From contig RSEF01000002.1 in the NCBI GenBank assembly GCA_003993805.1, positions 92,554,011 to 92,618,010 on the forward strand: a stretch of 64,000 nucleotides of DNA, given 5' to 3'. This stretch comes from Himantopus leucocephalus (Eukaryota; Chordata; Aves; Charadriiformes; Recurvirostridae). A program made the position numbers and the translations under genes. The notes under the pieces are model-generated. The model made no database searches. It saw nothing but the letters and a program-made list of their open reading frames with translations, and was not told the DNA's origin. Position 1 is the first letter of the stretch. The number at the start of each line of letters is the position of its first letter. Positions 49,351 through 61,068 of the stretch are shown one piece after another.

Positions 49351-51934
49351 AGAGCGATGTGTTGTCAAGCCCATTTGTGAGGTGTCACTGGCAGTCAGCT
49401 GGAACAAAATACAGGGAACTGGTAGGTCTGGAGGCTCAGGTTAAGAGGTATGAGAGAATAAAAAGAGGAGACATTTTTGTCCCTTAAAATAAGATTGAAT
49501 GCCAGGTGTTAATGGGGGAAATCAGATGTGTTTTCAAGGTCAGTCCTCATGAAAAGATTTAGGGTAGAGGTTGAAATATAGCTCGTAACTATGAACAGGA
49601 CTCTGTCTTCCAAACTTCTCTTTGCTTCCTTTCCGTCCTTTCTCTTTTATTATCAACATTTTATCTAATGTTTTACTCTAATGTGAATTATGTTTCTTTT
49701 AGTAGTGTCCTTTCATTATTTGACATTGATCCAGAGCCCTTTACTGCTCAGTGGCATAGGGTTACTGCAATTTCCTACCACCGTGCCTCTAATTTTTCTC
49801 AAGGGAAAGCCATTCCAGGGCTTAACGTAATGAATTTCTAGTTTAGATTTCCAGTGCAAATGGGAACCAGAATTCTGCTGTATCTTAACTAAAGGAACTG
49901 TTGCTGAATGCCCCAGAAATGGAACTGGCATTTTCCTGACCAGATTAGTGTGGTGTGCATTCATTTCTATAAACCATTTTTAATGGAGAACTATAAATTC
50001 AAACTGATTTCAACTTAGGAATTAATGATCCATGTTTCAAGATGTACATGTGGGGGGCAAGCAAGCCATGTATTTCCACTGGGCTAAAAGGGGACAGGAT
50101 TTTAATTTGTTCCACATTCACATGCCAACAACACTTTTTGGAGGTGAAGTGTACCGTCTCTATCTGCGTCCTGGGTAAGGCACCTTGTTTATCGTACAGA
50201 ATTTCACCATGTTCAGAAATGCTTTGTTTCCTGACAGTTTTTTGCCAAGAGGAAAGAAAAAAAAGCTCTGTGACATGTTTCATTTTATGTGCCTTGTAGT
50301 AAATCCTGAAATTTGGAATGATGATATTAATTTTTTTTTTCAGTTGTTTCAAGTGCTACTAATGCCCAGCAGGAGTTATTCAGAAGCAGGTTAAATGAAT
50401 ATTTTTAGACATTCAATCATTTCTAACCACTGCAACCACTGAGTCAATGATACATGTGCAAAGTAATTTAAAACAGTTAACAGGTATAAACCAGCTTCTA
50501 CTTGGCAAATTGTTAGTCAGGAAGTGGTTTCAGCTTGCACGTGAATTATGTGAGAAACTTCAAAGGGATTATTCTTCCTCCCTTTCTCCTCCCAAGACCA
50601 ATAACAGTCAAAATGTGTTGATTTGGATTAATTGCCTATCATGTATTATATGGCTAATGTTCAAAATTTGGGTAGATGGGAACACAATTTGATCACTGAA
50701 TAACAAAGCATGTAAAAGCTCATGTAATGAACAAGGCAAAATCCCCAGATACAAGTGCTCACTTGATTGATACTCTTTGAACTAGTAACTGTTCTCGGAA
50801 GGAATAGAAAAAGGAAAAAAAACCAAACAACCAACCCCACTGAGACATTATCCTTATTTTATTATTTTTCCATTTTATATCACAGAAATGCATCTGTAAT
50901 CACATAACAAACACAAATATGCTGAAGATCTCCTGTCCTAACTCTTCTATGAAGGGACCTAACACTTCATAGAAAAAAAGCAAATAACTTTAGCAGAAGA
51001 TATGTAGCCTGCCTGATAATCCTGCTTGGTTGTTCTTACATATTTACCATCTTTCTCATGACACGTATATGATCAACTGATATTCATTGGGCCAGTAGCC
51101 AAAATGAATAGTTGGAGGGAAATTAAGAAGGTAGAGACAACAGGAGAGGAGAGGAGTTTGAGAGAAGACTTAAAAAGGGCCTGTTGACACAAAAATATAT
51201 TTAGATTTCTTTGGCAACTTATTGCATTTTCATTTGAACGCATTAAACTGAAAACTCAGGAGAAGAGATAAAAATTAAACTACTAGGAGAATGTAGATGC
51301 CATCTATATTAGTAAGGTAAAGAAAAAGAAGTAAGCTGATAGTGCTTCAAGTACCCAGAAACTCATCTTATTCCCCTGGGATATAAGATCTAAGTTTAAA
51401 TCCCCTCTCAGACTGATGTGAGTAAATTTTGAAATCAGAACGCTCATTTCTGAATGAATTCCCTGAATCACAGAAACCTATTTTTGATAAATCATTGGAT
51501 TCTCTGATTATATTTTTTTTCCTGGAATGATAGTGTTCTTGGGGAGGCAGAAAGAAAGGAACTACATTATTGTATAATCTACAGCTTCATAATTTTAAAA
51601 GTATGGCTAATTATAAAAATCAAGCTGGATTTTCCTCTGGTACATCTCTGGTTTTGCCTCAGATGAGTGTTTGGCCTTCTGCATTTCACTCCAGTGTGTA
51701 CTAATATAATTTCAGGACTAAGAGGAAAATAAGGTAGGCAAAGAGGATTTGTGATAATGGATATTCTGAACTATAAACAAATTTTTGAGATTGACATATT
51801 TTGTGCATTTGTTAGAGTAATATCCTGAAACAGTGGGGAACAGTTGTAGTATTTTGTTTTTAGCTATGCTCCTTTAAATACAGTTAACCCAAGGAAAATG
51901 AGGTGTAACTATATTTTTTTTTCTGTCCTGATAG

Positions 51935-51998
51935 ACAAGCCAGTCTCAATGAAGAAGCCGAGAAGTATTATGAAATGGCAGCAGGATTAAGACCTAAT
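51935..51998 (+). CDS. TMTC2: TMTC2 internal coding exon (TPR segment, probably penultimate)
   Basis: This 64-nt exon supplies the last base of the split Arg codon and then 21 whole codons, QASLNEEAEKYYEMAAGLRP plus N, ending in phase 0. It forms the second helix of a TPR whose first helix (FNAAHML) comes from the 44634-44748 exon. The acceptor is preceded by a long T tract and ends CTGATAG; the donor is a perfect GTAAGT. In the vertebrate TMTC2 I remember, this segment is followed directly by the final TPR and a short C-terminal tail of roughly 50 residues. No match to that tail was seen between 51999 and 64000, so the terminal exon and 3' UTR should lie past the right edge. The sequence N-E-E-A-E-K-Y-Y-E-M differs at a few positions from my recollection of the mammalian protein, as expected for a bird. 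Confidence 0.96.
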
Positions 51999-52615
51999 GT
52001 AAGTACCTTCTTAATGATAGCCATTACTGAAGTTGATGAACGTACTACAGTGCTGAACCCATTGTGTCGAGCAGAAACTTCCTGATGGAGCATTTGATCC
52101 CTCAGCCTATATTATATATGTTCTTTTAATGGTTAATTACTGGATAGTCAGATAAAGCTCTTCATTTGTGAAACGAATCACTGTGCTTTCAAGTTGCCTC
52201 AGTGAAGTGTTCTAGCAACAAGTCTTACTTGGCTAACATAGTTGGAAAAGATTTCTGGATTTAGATTTATTTATCTACCTTTAAATGTGTTAAGTTTGGA
52301 AAGCTGTCCTAATTCCATCTATTTTTACTAGTAAAAGAGAATGAACGGCTATTCTGTGATTCACTAAGGCATTTTAAATAACACATTTATGCCTTTTCCT
52401 CTGTCATGAACCGCAAACAAACATTGTTGTTCAACAAACTTCAAGATGATTTTATCTCAGAGTTATTTACCTCTGATTTTGTTGTATATTGGCAAAGAAA
52501 TGCTTATTCCTTGAAGCAGATATGTGTGGGAGTATGTGACAGACCCTTTTTAAAAATAAAAGCTCATTTCCAATTTTTTTGCATCAGGAACTAAAGAAAT
52601 AAAATATTTTCTTTC

Positions 52616-52653
52616 TTTTTACTCAATTTTTTACTCAATATTTTTTACTCAAT
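52616..52653. repeat. Three-copy AT-rich tandem repeat (TTTTTACTCAA)
   Basis: Three successive copies of TTTTTACTCAA with slight spacing differences. Confidence 0.8.
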
Positions 52654-55600
52654 GTTATATTTCTTTTCAATTACCTTCACATTTTGGGAAAAAAACACTT
52701 ATAAATAGAAATGGGACAGAATTTATTTTAAATACCTGGTACTTTGTCTATGCAATAAATCAAATCTAGAACACATTCCTGTCACAGAAGTCTATAGTGC
52801 CAAATTTGAGGATACACATTAGCAATTTCAGTCAAAAAAAAAACCAAAGAAAAAAACCCACGTGAAAAAAAAAATACAGGCTTAAACCAAAAGAGTTTTC
52901 AGACCTAAGAATCAAAAGCAATACCAGCTAAAGCTCCAAACAAGCTAACAAAATATAATCCAAAAAAACCCCAAAATAACTTGTTCATATGAAATTACAC
53001 ACTTTCACACTATCTCTTAAAAAAACCTCTCCAAAATCTATGTATTTCTTTAATTCTTACTTTGTGAGATAACAATTTAGACTTTGTGATTCCTTATGCT
53101 TTCAGATGCAAGACTTTTTTTTTTTTTTTCCTGAATGGATACCTTAATGTTGAAAGAATTCCTTCAGTTGCTTCCAAGTTGGTACAGTTCCTCTTCTCTT
53201 CTCTGTGGTTCATTGTACTCTCAAAATGTTTCTCAGAAACTCAGAAATATATTTATTCGTATATAACCATATATCAATATGATTATATGTGTAAGGTTTC
53301 TAAGAGAGCTTCGGAAGCAACTGAGGGCTTCTAGCTCATGCTAGAAGTTACATAACTATAACCGTTAGGTATTTCTGGGTGTTGCTGACAAGCTTTGCAT
53401 GTTAAGACCAACGTATCCTTTTTGCAGGATAAGATCATCAGAACAGTTTATTATAGCAACTTTCTTCTAACTTTGATTATTTTAAGCTAAAATCTAATCG
53501 GTACTGCTGTTCAACTTTCTTTAAGAGATAATTTCACTTTTATATTCAAGTGATAAAGTTTAACTTCCAAGCTAAGCATAGTATGCATATTGTTCATGAC
53601 TTTTAAAAAATACTGTAATGATGCACAGTGGGAAAGTTGTATCTGTTTTCACTGCCAGCATCAACTGTCTGACAACTGTACAAGGGCAATCTCTCAAGAA
53701 TGAAAATAAAAACAGAAGTAGTCACACATAGCTATTTTCTTATTATTAGCTCTCAAATTTACCATAATAGTTTCAGAGTGGGAGGAAAAGAAGCCACTCG
53801 AGGAGGTTTTCTAGGTAGTATGCAATATAATGCAGACATGGTAAGACAGAAGCTCCTGATTTTTGAGTATGGAATGCAAATTAGTGAAATCCTTTGTACT
53901 TCATAGCTACATCTGTACTGGTAAATTAAATTTGCCCAGGACTATTCATAAGTGTTGATGCAACCAGCTTCATGGAGTGTGCCCAGGTACTGTCTGAGAG
54001 ATGGCTCGGTCCAGAGCTGTGTAGGAACCATCCTCACAGCTTGACAATGCCCACAGTTTAATTTGTTATTCTGGTTATAGCCTGTGTATCCTCTCACTGT
54101 CTTATGAATATGAAGGATCAGCAAAATTGTGTGAGTCAAGATGCTAAAGAAATATCCTTAAGAAAAATATAGTGGTGAAGGATTTTCATTTTATTGTTTT
54201 GTATCCATCACTAATGACCTAGAAACATTTCTCTGTAGAAAATTCAAAATACTAGATATGTGCATGTGATGTAATGTACAGATGAGTGCATACATACAGT
54301 TCCATATATCTATATGTATATTTGTGTGCACCTGTTATAATGTTAGTTGCTAAGAGGTCTGTTCCAAATTCCCTCTCGGTGAGAATACTGTGGCAGCGCT
54401 GAAGTCTCATTCTGTGCAGTGGATCAGCCTTGTTCCTGGAACAATTAAGTGCTAAAAACATCTGTTTAACAAGAACGTTCCCCCTTCTGGTGCTTGAGAT
54501 GGTGGTACCTGTTGACATTAGTGAATTTTGGATCAGGATCCCAAGTAAACTGGCTGTCTGCTTTTTTTTCACCATTATGTTTTTTTCTCCTGTGGTTCCC
54601 CAATCACTCCTCCAGATCCCAAGTTGAAGATCCATTTCTCTGTTACCAACACTTTTCTTATTCACTGTACCAAGACAACTAAATTATCAGTTATTCTTTA
54701 GAATTAGAGCCGTGGCTAGCTCCTGAGAGATTTTCAAGTAGAGCAGCCTGAAACAAAACTCAGATTTCCATTCTCTTCCATCTATTTCTTTACAAATATT
54801 ACATGTTGTGTAATATCTCTAATATCACTACTATAAAATACCATCCTTAGCAGCAATAAGAGATGTTAGTAGTACGACAAACTCAATCTTTTACTGATTG
54901 TTAGTGAATGTATATGCTCATTGAGCTTTCATGACAAAATTTTGTTCTCAACATTCTCGCTTTGTTTTCCTTTTGCATCCCTTTCGGTTTCTGAACCGTT
55001 GCTGTTGCTTTTGGAACGAAACAATGCTTCATACACAGTACTTCCTTACCAGGTCCCCAACGTATAAGCAAGCCCTTTGGATCCAAAAGCTGCTCTGGTG
55101 AGCTTTTCTACACCCAAGTCCAGTTTACATGGCCATCTGAGTTATGACTTTCAGAGCTACTTAGTTGGCTATTTCATTGTTTTTCTCAGACAGCAGCATC
55201 CACTCTTGGATTTGTCTCCTAAGTAAGGAGACCTTTTATTTCAGTTTCTCAAGATTGGGGCACAACAGAGCAACAAATATGCCTTCATGTCTGAGTCACT
55301 TCCTCATTCAACTCACCCATTTTTATAAAAGTTGTGACTAAGGAGGATAAAAATATCCCCAGAAAAACAGTATGCAGTTACAGGAGAAATGTAACTTCTC
55401 TGAAACATGCAAGCCATTGTTTTTAAGAAAGCAGACATAGGAAGATTTTTTTTTTTTAGTATTGGGGTGATTCATTCATCATTCAACTAATTCTGAGAGG
55501 ACTGAAAAATACTGAAAATACCATTTATTTTTTCCGTGAAAAGCTTTATTACAATGAATCAAGAATTTGCAAAAAAAAATACACCCAGTAAAGGAACAAC

Positions 55601-57674
55601 TGAATACAGCACAAGTGTGTTAAAATGTATATCCACATCTTGAACATCATCTTTGCTTTTGGATACACCTTCATTCTGCAGAGCGTAGAAGAATTAAATC
55701 ACTTTGGTACAATAGCAGCACCAGCTGAAATGCAGCTTGGGTGCAAAGAAAAAACAAATCTGGCTGGTATTATTATTCCAGATTTAGACCTAACTGTTCT
55801 TTTAATAATGTTCATGATTGGCCTTATCTACAGTAGGTGTGTATTTATGCTCTATGAAAGTAATTTCCTGTCAAATTTCAGAAGAGCAGTGTTTTCTGTA
55901 GAATATAATGCTGCTGTGGAGATGGGAGTCATTTGTCTTAAACTTCACTGAAGAACCAAGCATTCTCGAGATTATGTCTATTTATTTCCAAATAGGCTTC
56001 ACAGAGTTGACTTTCCCTTGGAAAGCCAAGGGCGAGAGAGGAATCCAGGAAGCAGTTCAGAGAAGGAATCTACTTTTACTTGCTGTGAATCTTTTCTTAC
56101 AGGACAGTCTTTTCCTCCTCCAACTCTATAGGTAACCGACAGAAATTAGCTTCCCTAGCCCCTGGATCTTTTTGAATACTTTCCAAAAAATGCATTCCCA
56201 CATTGTGTGTTTACTGTGATCAAAACAAAATCATCTTAGAGCCTTGTCAGTGAGAAGCACATATGTGTTTGTTCTGACAATGTTGGCTTGGATGTATGTT
56301 AATCACATTAGTCTAATTTTAACAAATTCAGTTGCATGAAGAAATGAAAGTATAAGTTTCTTGGACAGCAAGACATTTATGCAGTAATTATTCTGAGTGG
56401 GAGTATTGCTGAGGAAAGTCTATTCAGAGATGGTTTCTGGGTGCCTTACATCTTGTAATGTTCACAAACCAGGAAATTGTTTTAAACAAGTTGTTAGGCA
56501 CTCAAAAATGTGAACTTTAAGCTCACTTTGTTGTGGAAAAATCAGTCATCCAGAAACTCTCTTTAAATTGGCATTCTTTACAAGAATGTGAGATACTGAC
56601 TTAAGCTTCAGCTTTTATTCAACTTTTAAGAAACCATTTGTGTAATAGAACTGCATTTCTAAGTTTTTAAGTCTGAACCTACCAATCTTTAAAAATCTGC
56701 TCTAGAACCCCCACATATGGCCAATGGCTCTTGAGAAGAAAGGGCACTTTGAAGTGTGACCTCAAGAGTATTAAATGAAAGAGAGCTCACCAGAGCCTTA
56801 AGACTTTGAGCCACCACCTTGAGCTGATTGGCTTAGAAGCATTCCTCAAGGAGATGCCATGACCTGCAAGTCACTACCATCCCAACCACATATTAGTGCT
56901 GCTTGCAATCTGGAGCTCATGACAGCTTTAAGCCCCATGTCATCGGCACATTGTCAGAAACAGCTGTTTCCACTCTACCACTTCAAAAGGGCTTGATTAA
57001 ATGTCTTACTGTAACAACATACATAAAGACACACACATAGAATGAGGGGGAAAGGAGAAATGTACCTATAAGCAAAATAAATACAATTTCCACTAGATGG
57101 TTTAATCATGATGTGGGGTACTAAACCATTTCTTGACTTGAAGGGTTTATGTAATCAGTTAACACAATATCATATTAAAAAGCAGTTTCTACAAGTGCTT
57201 CTTTTATTTTTTTCCCCAATGCTGGAATACAGATTTCATGTCAAAGGCTCCAGGCTTGCAATAAGCTCTACCTCGAGCTGCTAAGAGCTGAAAGAAGAAT
57301 CCTGGTGATTTCCAGATAATTGACTGTATTTTTATAGCCACGTTATAGATAACATGCTTTCAGTGCCTCCTTATAGAAAGTGTTCTTTATATATGGGGTT
57401 TATTCATGGTAAGACCTCTAAAAATTAATATACTTCTGACAGTACATACATCTTTAAAAAATAAAGTAGATGTTGGGTTTTGTCTTGAAAGATATGTAAC
57501 CGAGATCTGCTTTATTATGTATTTTTTCCTTAGGTATTTCCATGCCAAATTTCCCTGTTTGACTTTCTCCTGAATGTTCAGTAATTCTCTCAGGTAGCTT
57601 ACCAGGCTGGGAGTAAGTGTGAGGGAGATGGCTTTAATGCATTTTGCCAGCTTTGTTAAGGGTACATCCTGTTA

Positions 57675-58617
57675 TTGCCAGGGAGAATTTTCACAAAACT
57701 TTTAAGAGCTTCTTCTATGTTAGTTCTGCTGCCGATGGAAGTAATGGATGGGTTAACAGTGATTCTTAAATTGTCTGCAGCTAACCCTCAATTGAGAAAA
57801 AACTGGCGCTGTTCCACACTTCACTGGATTGAATGTCTTCCTCACACTGCTCCAGGGATACTGCAGATCCCTCACCAATGATGAATTTGTGATGAATTGC
57901 TCCTGCAGCAATTTTGAGGAGGTCTACCTAGCCCATTGTTATCCAAACCCAAGTGGAGTGTCTTGCTGTTGTACTCCTGGTTCTGGTGCATACTACAGAT
58001 AAAGCTGATATGGTCCTCTAGAGAAACAGTACATATATGATTTTTACACCATGTATTACTGCCAGTAAAGCACGACACTTTCCAGTTGAGAATCCTTGTT
58101 TTAAAATGTTCTTCTGTCTGTTTTCTTGCTTATTCAAAGTAATGACCACATGGCAATCTTTTATCTTTACATATTGGTGCCTTGGAATGAGCTGTATTTT
58201 TAGGTAGTTAGCATCCAGCAGATTCACCTGTTCAGTTGTCTTCCATTACTTGTGTCTGCCTTTACAGAAAATACAAAAGTGGGCTTTGTGGGGGCAGGTG
58301 GAGCTTCTGCTGATTGTCTGCCTGCCCTCCGAGCTGCTCCCAGCTTCTCCTGCCCAGTGTCGGGGCTGCCCAGGCTCCCACTAGCAGCACCAGCTGCTGC
58401 TAAGCTTTGCATTGTTTAAGGCTTCCTCTCAAGTGTGCCAAACTTTCCGCCTCAGTGATATGAATGGCTGTGGATTCCTTCCAGCCCAGCAGCACTCTTG
58501 GCCTCCTGAAAATGCCTTCTTTCTTTTCTCCTGATGAAGGTGTGAGGAATAAGAAAACTTCCCAGGATCCAGTTCTTGCTGTCTTCCTGCTCTGTTGTTT
58601 CCTAAAGACTGAACCAA
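57675..58617 (-). other. Unidentified coding-like stretch (possible retropseudogene)
   Basis: Consecutive - strand open frames at 58617-58429, 58412-58224, 58227-58018 and 58078-57872 tile this stretch in different frames. Another frame reads LKIAAGAIHHKFIIGEGSAV near 57900, broken further on by stops. The part at 58290-58400 is clearly richer in G and C than its surroundings. I do not recognise any protein family and see no splice-like borders, intact start or tail. Chance frames in intron DNA are the main alternative. Confidence 0.2.
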
Positions 58618-61002
58618 TTGTTATAGGGTGTGCAGGACTTTTCGAGACCTAAAAAGGGTACTGTGGCTCCCTAATGAGAAGATAGGCATGACTGATGTGA
58701 ACTGTATTTCCAGATGGCATCCTTTTAATAGTTTGACTTCAGACAGATACAGGGGTGGGAGGCTTAGGCATGGATCGGCTCCACTGGGAGAACAGATAGT
58801 GGAACACCCTGAGAGAAAAGAGGACACCACTCTCTCATCTCAAAAGGATGAGAGAGCACTTTCTTGGTTACTGTAAATTGGGTAGAATTTCTCCATTGAC
58901 AGGCAATAAAAGACTGACTTTGATAGTTGATATCAGAATAGACATTTTTCAGCCTGCCTAGCAGAAGGCTGACCTAGCCTAAAGGTTGTGTAGAATGGAG
59001 AAAATCAAGATAATTAATATTAACTGAATGCAAGCTGCCCTTCATTTCAGGTAGAAAGTCTCGTCAGTGTTTGCACAGAAATAACAACACTTCTCCACAT
59101 AAAGAGTTTATCCATGCATGAACTCTCTCTGCTGGAGAGAGCTGGAAAGCTTTTTAAATCCAATTTGGACCCCCAGCTTAATTTTCTTTTGTTATTGTTG
59201 TTGTTGCTTCACCCCTTCCAGGTTCTTATACTCAGTTCATCCTTCTTGTCTGGGACTAAGTGCAAGTCAGATGTGTTCTCTCTGTTCAACTATTTGGGTA
59301 AAACCGTTTATTCTTTTTTTTAAAAAAAAAAGGTATTTTTCTATATTTGCAATTATATTTCTTCATGGTCCTCCTAAATATTTTAAAGACACGTTTAGTT
59401 TTTTTGTCATGCACAATTGTCAGCTTCAAGACAGGCCTGTGTACAGGCTGTTGTTCTGAATCTTAAAGTATTCCGACTTTAGCAGAGATTAGTACCTTCC
59501 ACTTCAAACAATAACAACAGACAAAACAAACAAAAGCCCCCATATAGCATTTCCCATCCCTATGATCTCCATCAGGGGACAAAGAAAGAACACAGGCTAT
59601 TGGAATGGGGATATTTACGTGTAATACTGAAACACAATATCAGGCTGTATTGTATAATTTGAAAACCGATTTACTCAGCTGTGGAGAACACTGAATTTCC
59701 TTTGGGAAATACATAAAAATATTTTATAGCCTTACTCCAGAAAACTCTTATGTGTGTTTTCTCATGCATTGTAGCAGCTCTGTGAAAGCAAAGATTGAAC
59801 GTGCTTTTGGGTGATTATGAAATACTTAAATCTGGTTCTCGATATTGTCATCCATCTTTGTGTAAAATGCATAGGAGAAAGCTGGAAATCATGCCATTGC
59901 AGTTCTCAGCTTCAGTTTTGTGAGAGTTAGATTATGGGGAGTCCATTTGTACTCTTCTGATACACAAGCAGTTAAATATGCAAATATCTGAGATCGATTG
60001 GCTCAGTGTAATTTCTAAGCTTTGGAATTGAATTAAAATTCCTTTAAGTTGCTGTTTGTTTCCCACCTAGAATAATTTGTTGTACATTGATATCCGAATC
60101 AATACATAAGTATTTTGTCTGTACAAGTTCTAAATGACTGAAACGAAAATATATTTGAGTTTCTTCTGCTTACATAGATATTGCATTGCAGTAACACCAT
60201 TGACTTGTTTAGTGTTGCTTCTCTTTCTCCTGCATGTGAGAGGTAAATTGGCCTCTGTAGTTCCTGATTTCTTCAAGTGAAATTATGCAAGCAGCTATGA
60301 ACTCTTCTTAATGTAAAGTTTTTCAAACAGTAAGCTGCATACCCAGAAACACTCTGCAAAGTAAGCCAGAAACTGGTTGTCATGGTAATTTGGAGTGCTT
60401 TTCATTTCATTTTTAGCTATGAAAATGTTTACAAATTTCCCATAAATATTAATCCTTCTACACTGTAATTATTGGCATAATGTATTTTCTGAATCATTCA
60501 ATTTTGTGAACTGTAAAATGTATAGACATCCTTTTCTTTAACGGACGGAACAAATGTTGGAAATAAGCAACTATATACTAACTCCTCTTTTCTAATTTAA
60601 TTAACCTTCATTAAATCATCAATTACTCTTACCAAGAACTGTTGAAACAGTATTTTTGTGCTTAACATGCAATTTGAGAGAAAGAAACTCTCTGACAATC
60701 CATGTGCTGTGCTCTTAGGACATAGGTCATATAAGGTTTTCAGTATGTCTGATGGCAATCTCTGGTGCTTCTTTGAGCTGCTGGTAATGTCTTTTCTTCA
60801 CCAAAAAAAAAAATACCCCAGAGTATTTTGGTTTATGCACCCATTTTCCGTTGTAGGCTTTGTTGTCCACAGTGTTCAAAATGTTTATGTGATTCAATCT
60901 CCAAAAACTGGAAGACCATGTTTTCACAAAAATCATGCATGTTTATTATCAGTTCAGTGATGTTTCCTAAAAAGTTAGTCACACAAGGTATAGGTTCCGT
61001 TC

Positions 61003-61068
61003 ACAGTTGGACTCAATGATATTAGAGGTCTTTTCCAATCTAAATGATTCTGTTCTGTGATTCTATGT
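61003..61068 (+). mobile_element. CR1 LINE tail fragment
   Basis: A short sense-orientation CR1 3' end: TTGGACTCAATGATATTAGA, then GGTCTTTTCCAATCTAAATG and an ATTCTGTTCTGTGATTCTAT tail. Only the last ~65 bp of the element are present. Confidence 0.88.

Larger units (their letters stand above)
44749..51934 (+). other. TMTC2: TMTC2 intron (7,186 bp, phase 2)
   Basis: This intron is bounded by GTTAGT and CTGATAG. It contains a poly-A run with A/C-rich sequence at 46385-46435, the 145-bp duplicated assembly scar around 46865, and a perfect 30-bp tandem duplication at 49291-49350. Otherwise it is unique AT-rich DNA with no recognised element. Confidence 0.85.

Noticed and set aside
55625..55951. 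108-codon + frame with a hydrophobic segment
   Set aside because: It lies in intron, resembles no family I know, and lacks codon or splice support; a chance frame is likely.
58270..58330. Short + frame peptide NTKVGFVGAG resembling a nucleotide-binding N-terminus
   Set aside because: The residues after it do not follow any oxidoreductase pattern, and the frame stops shortly; a coincidental match.
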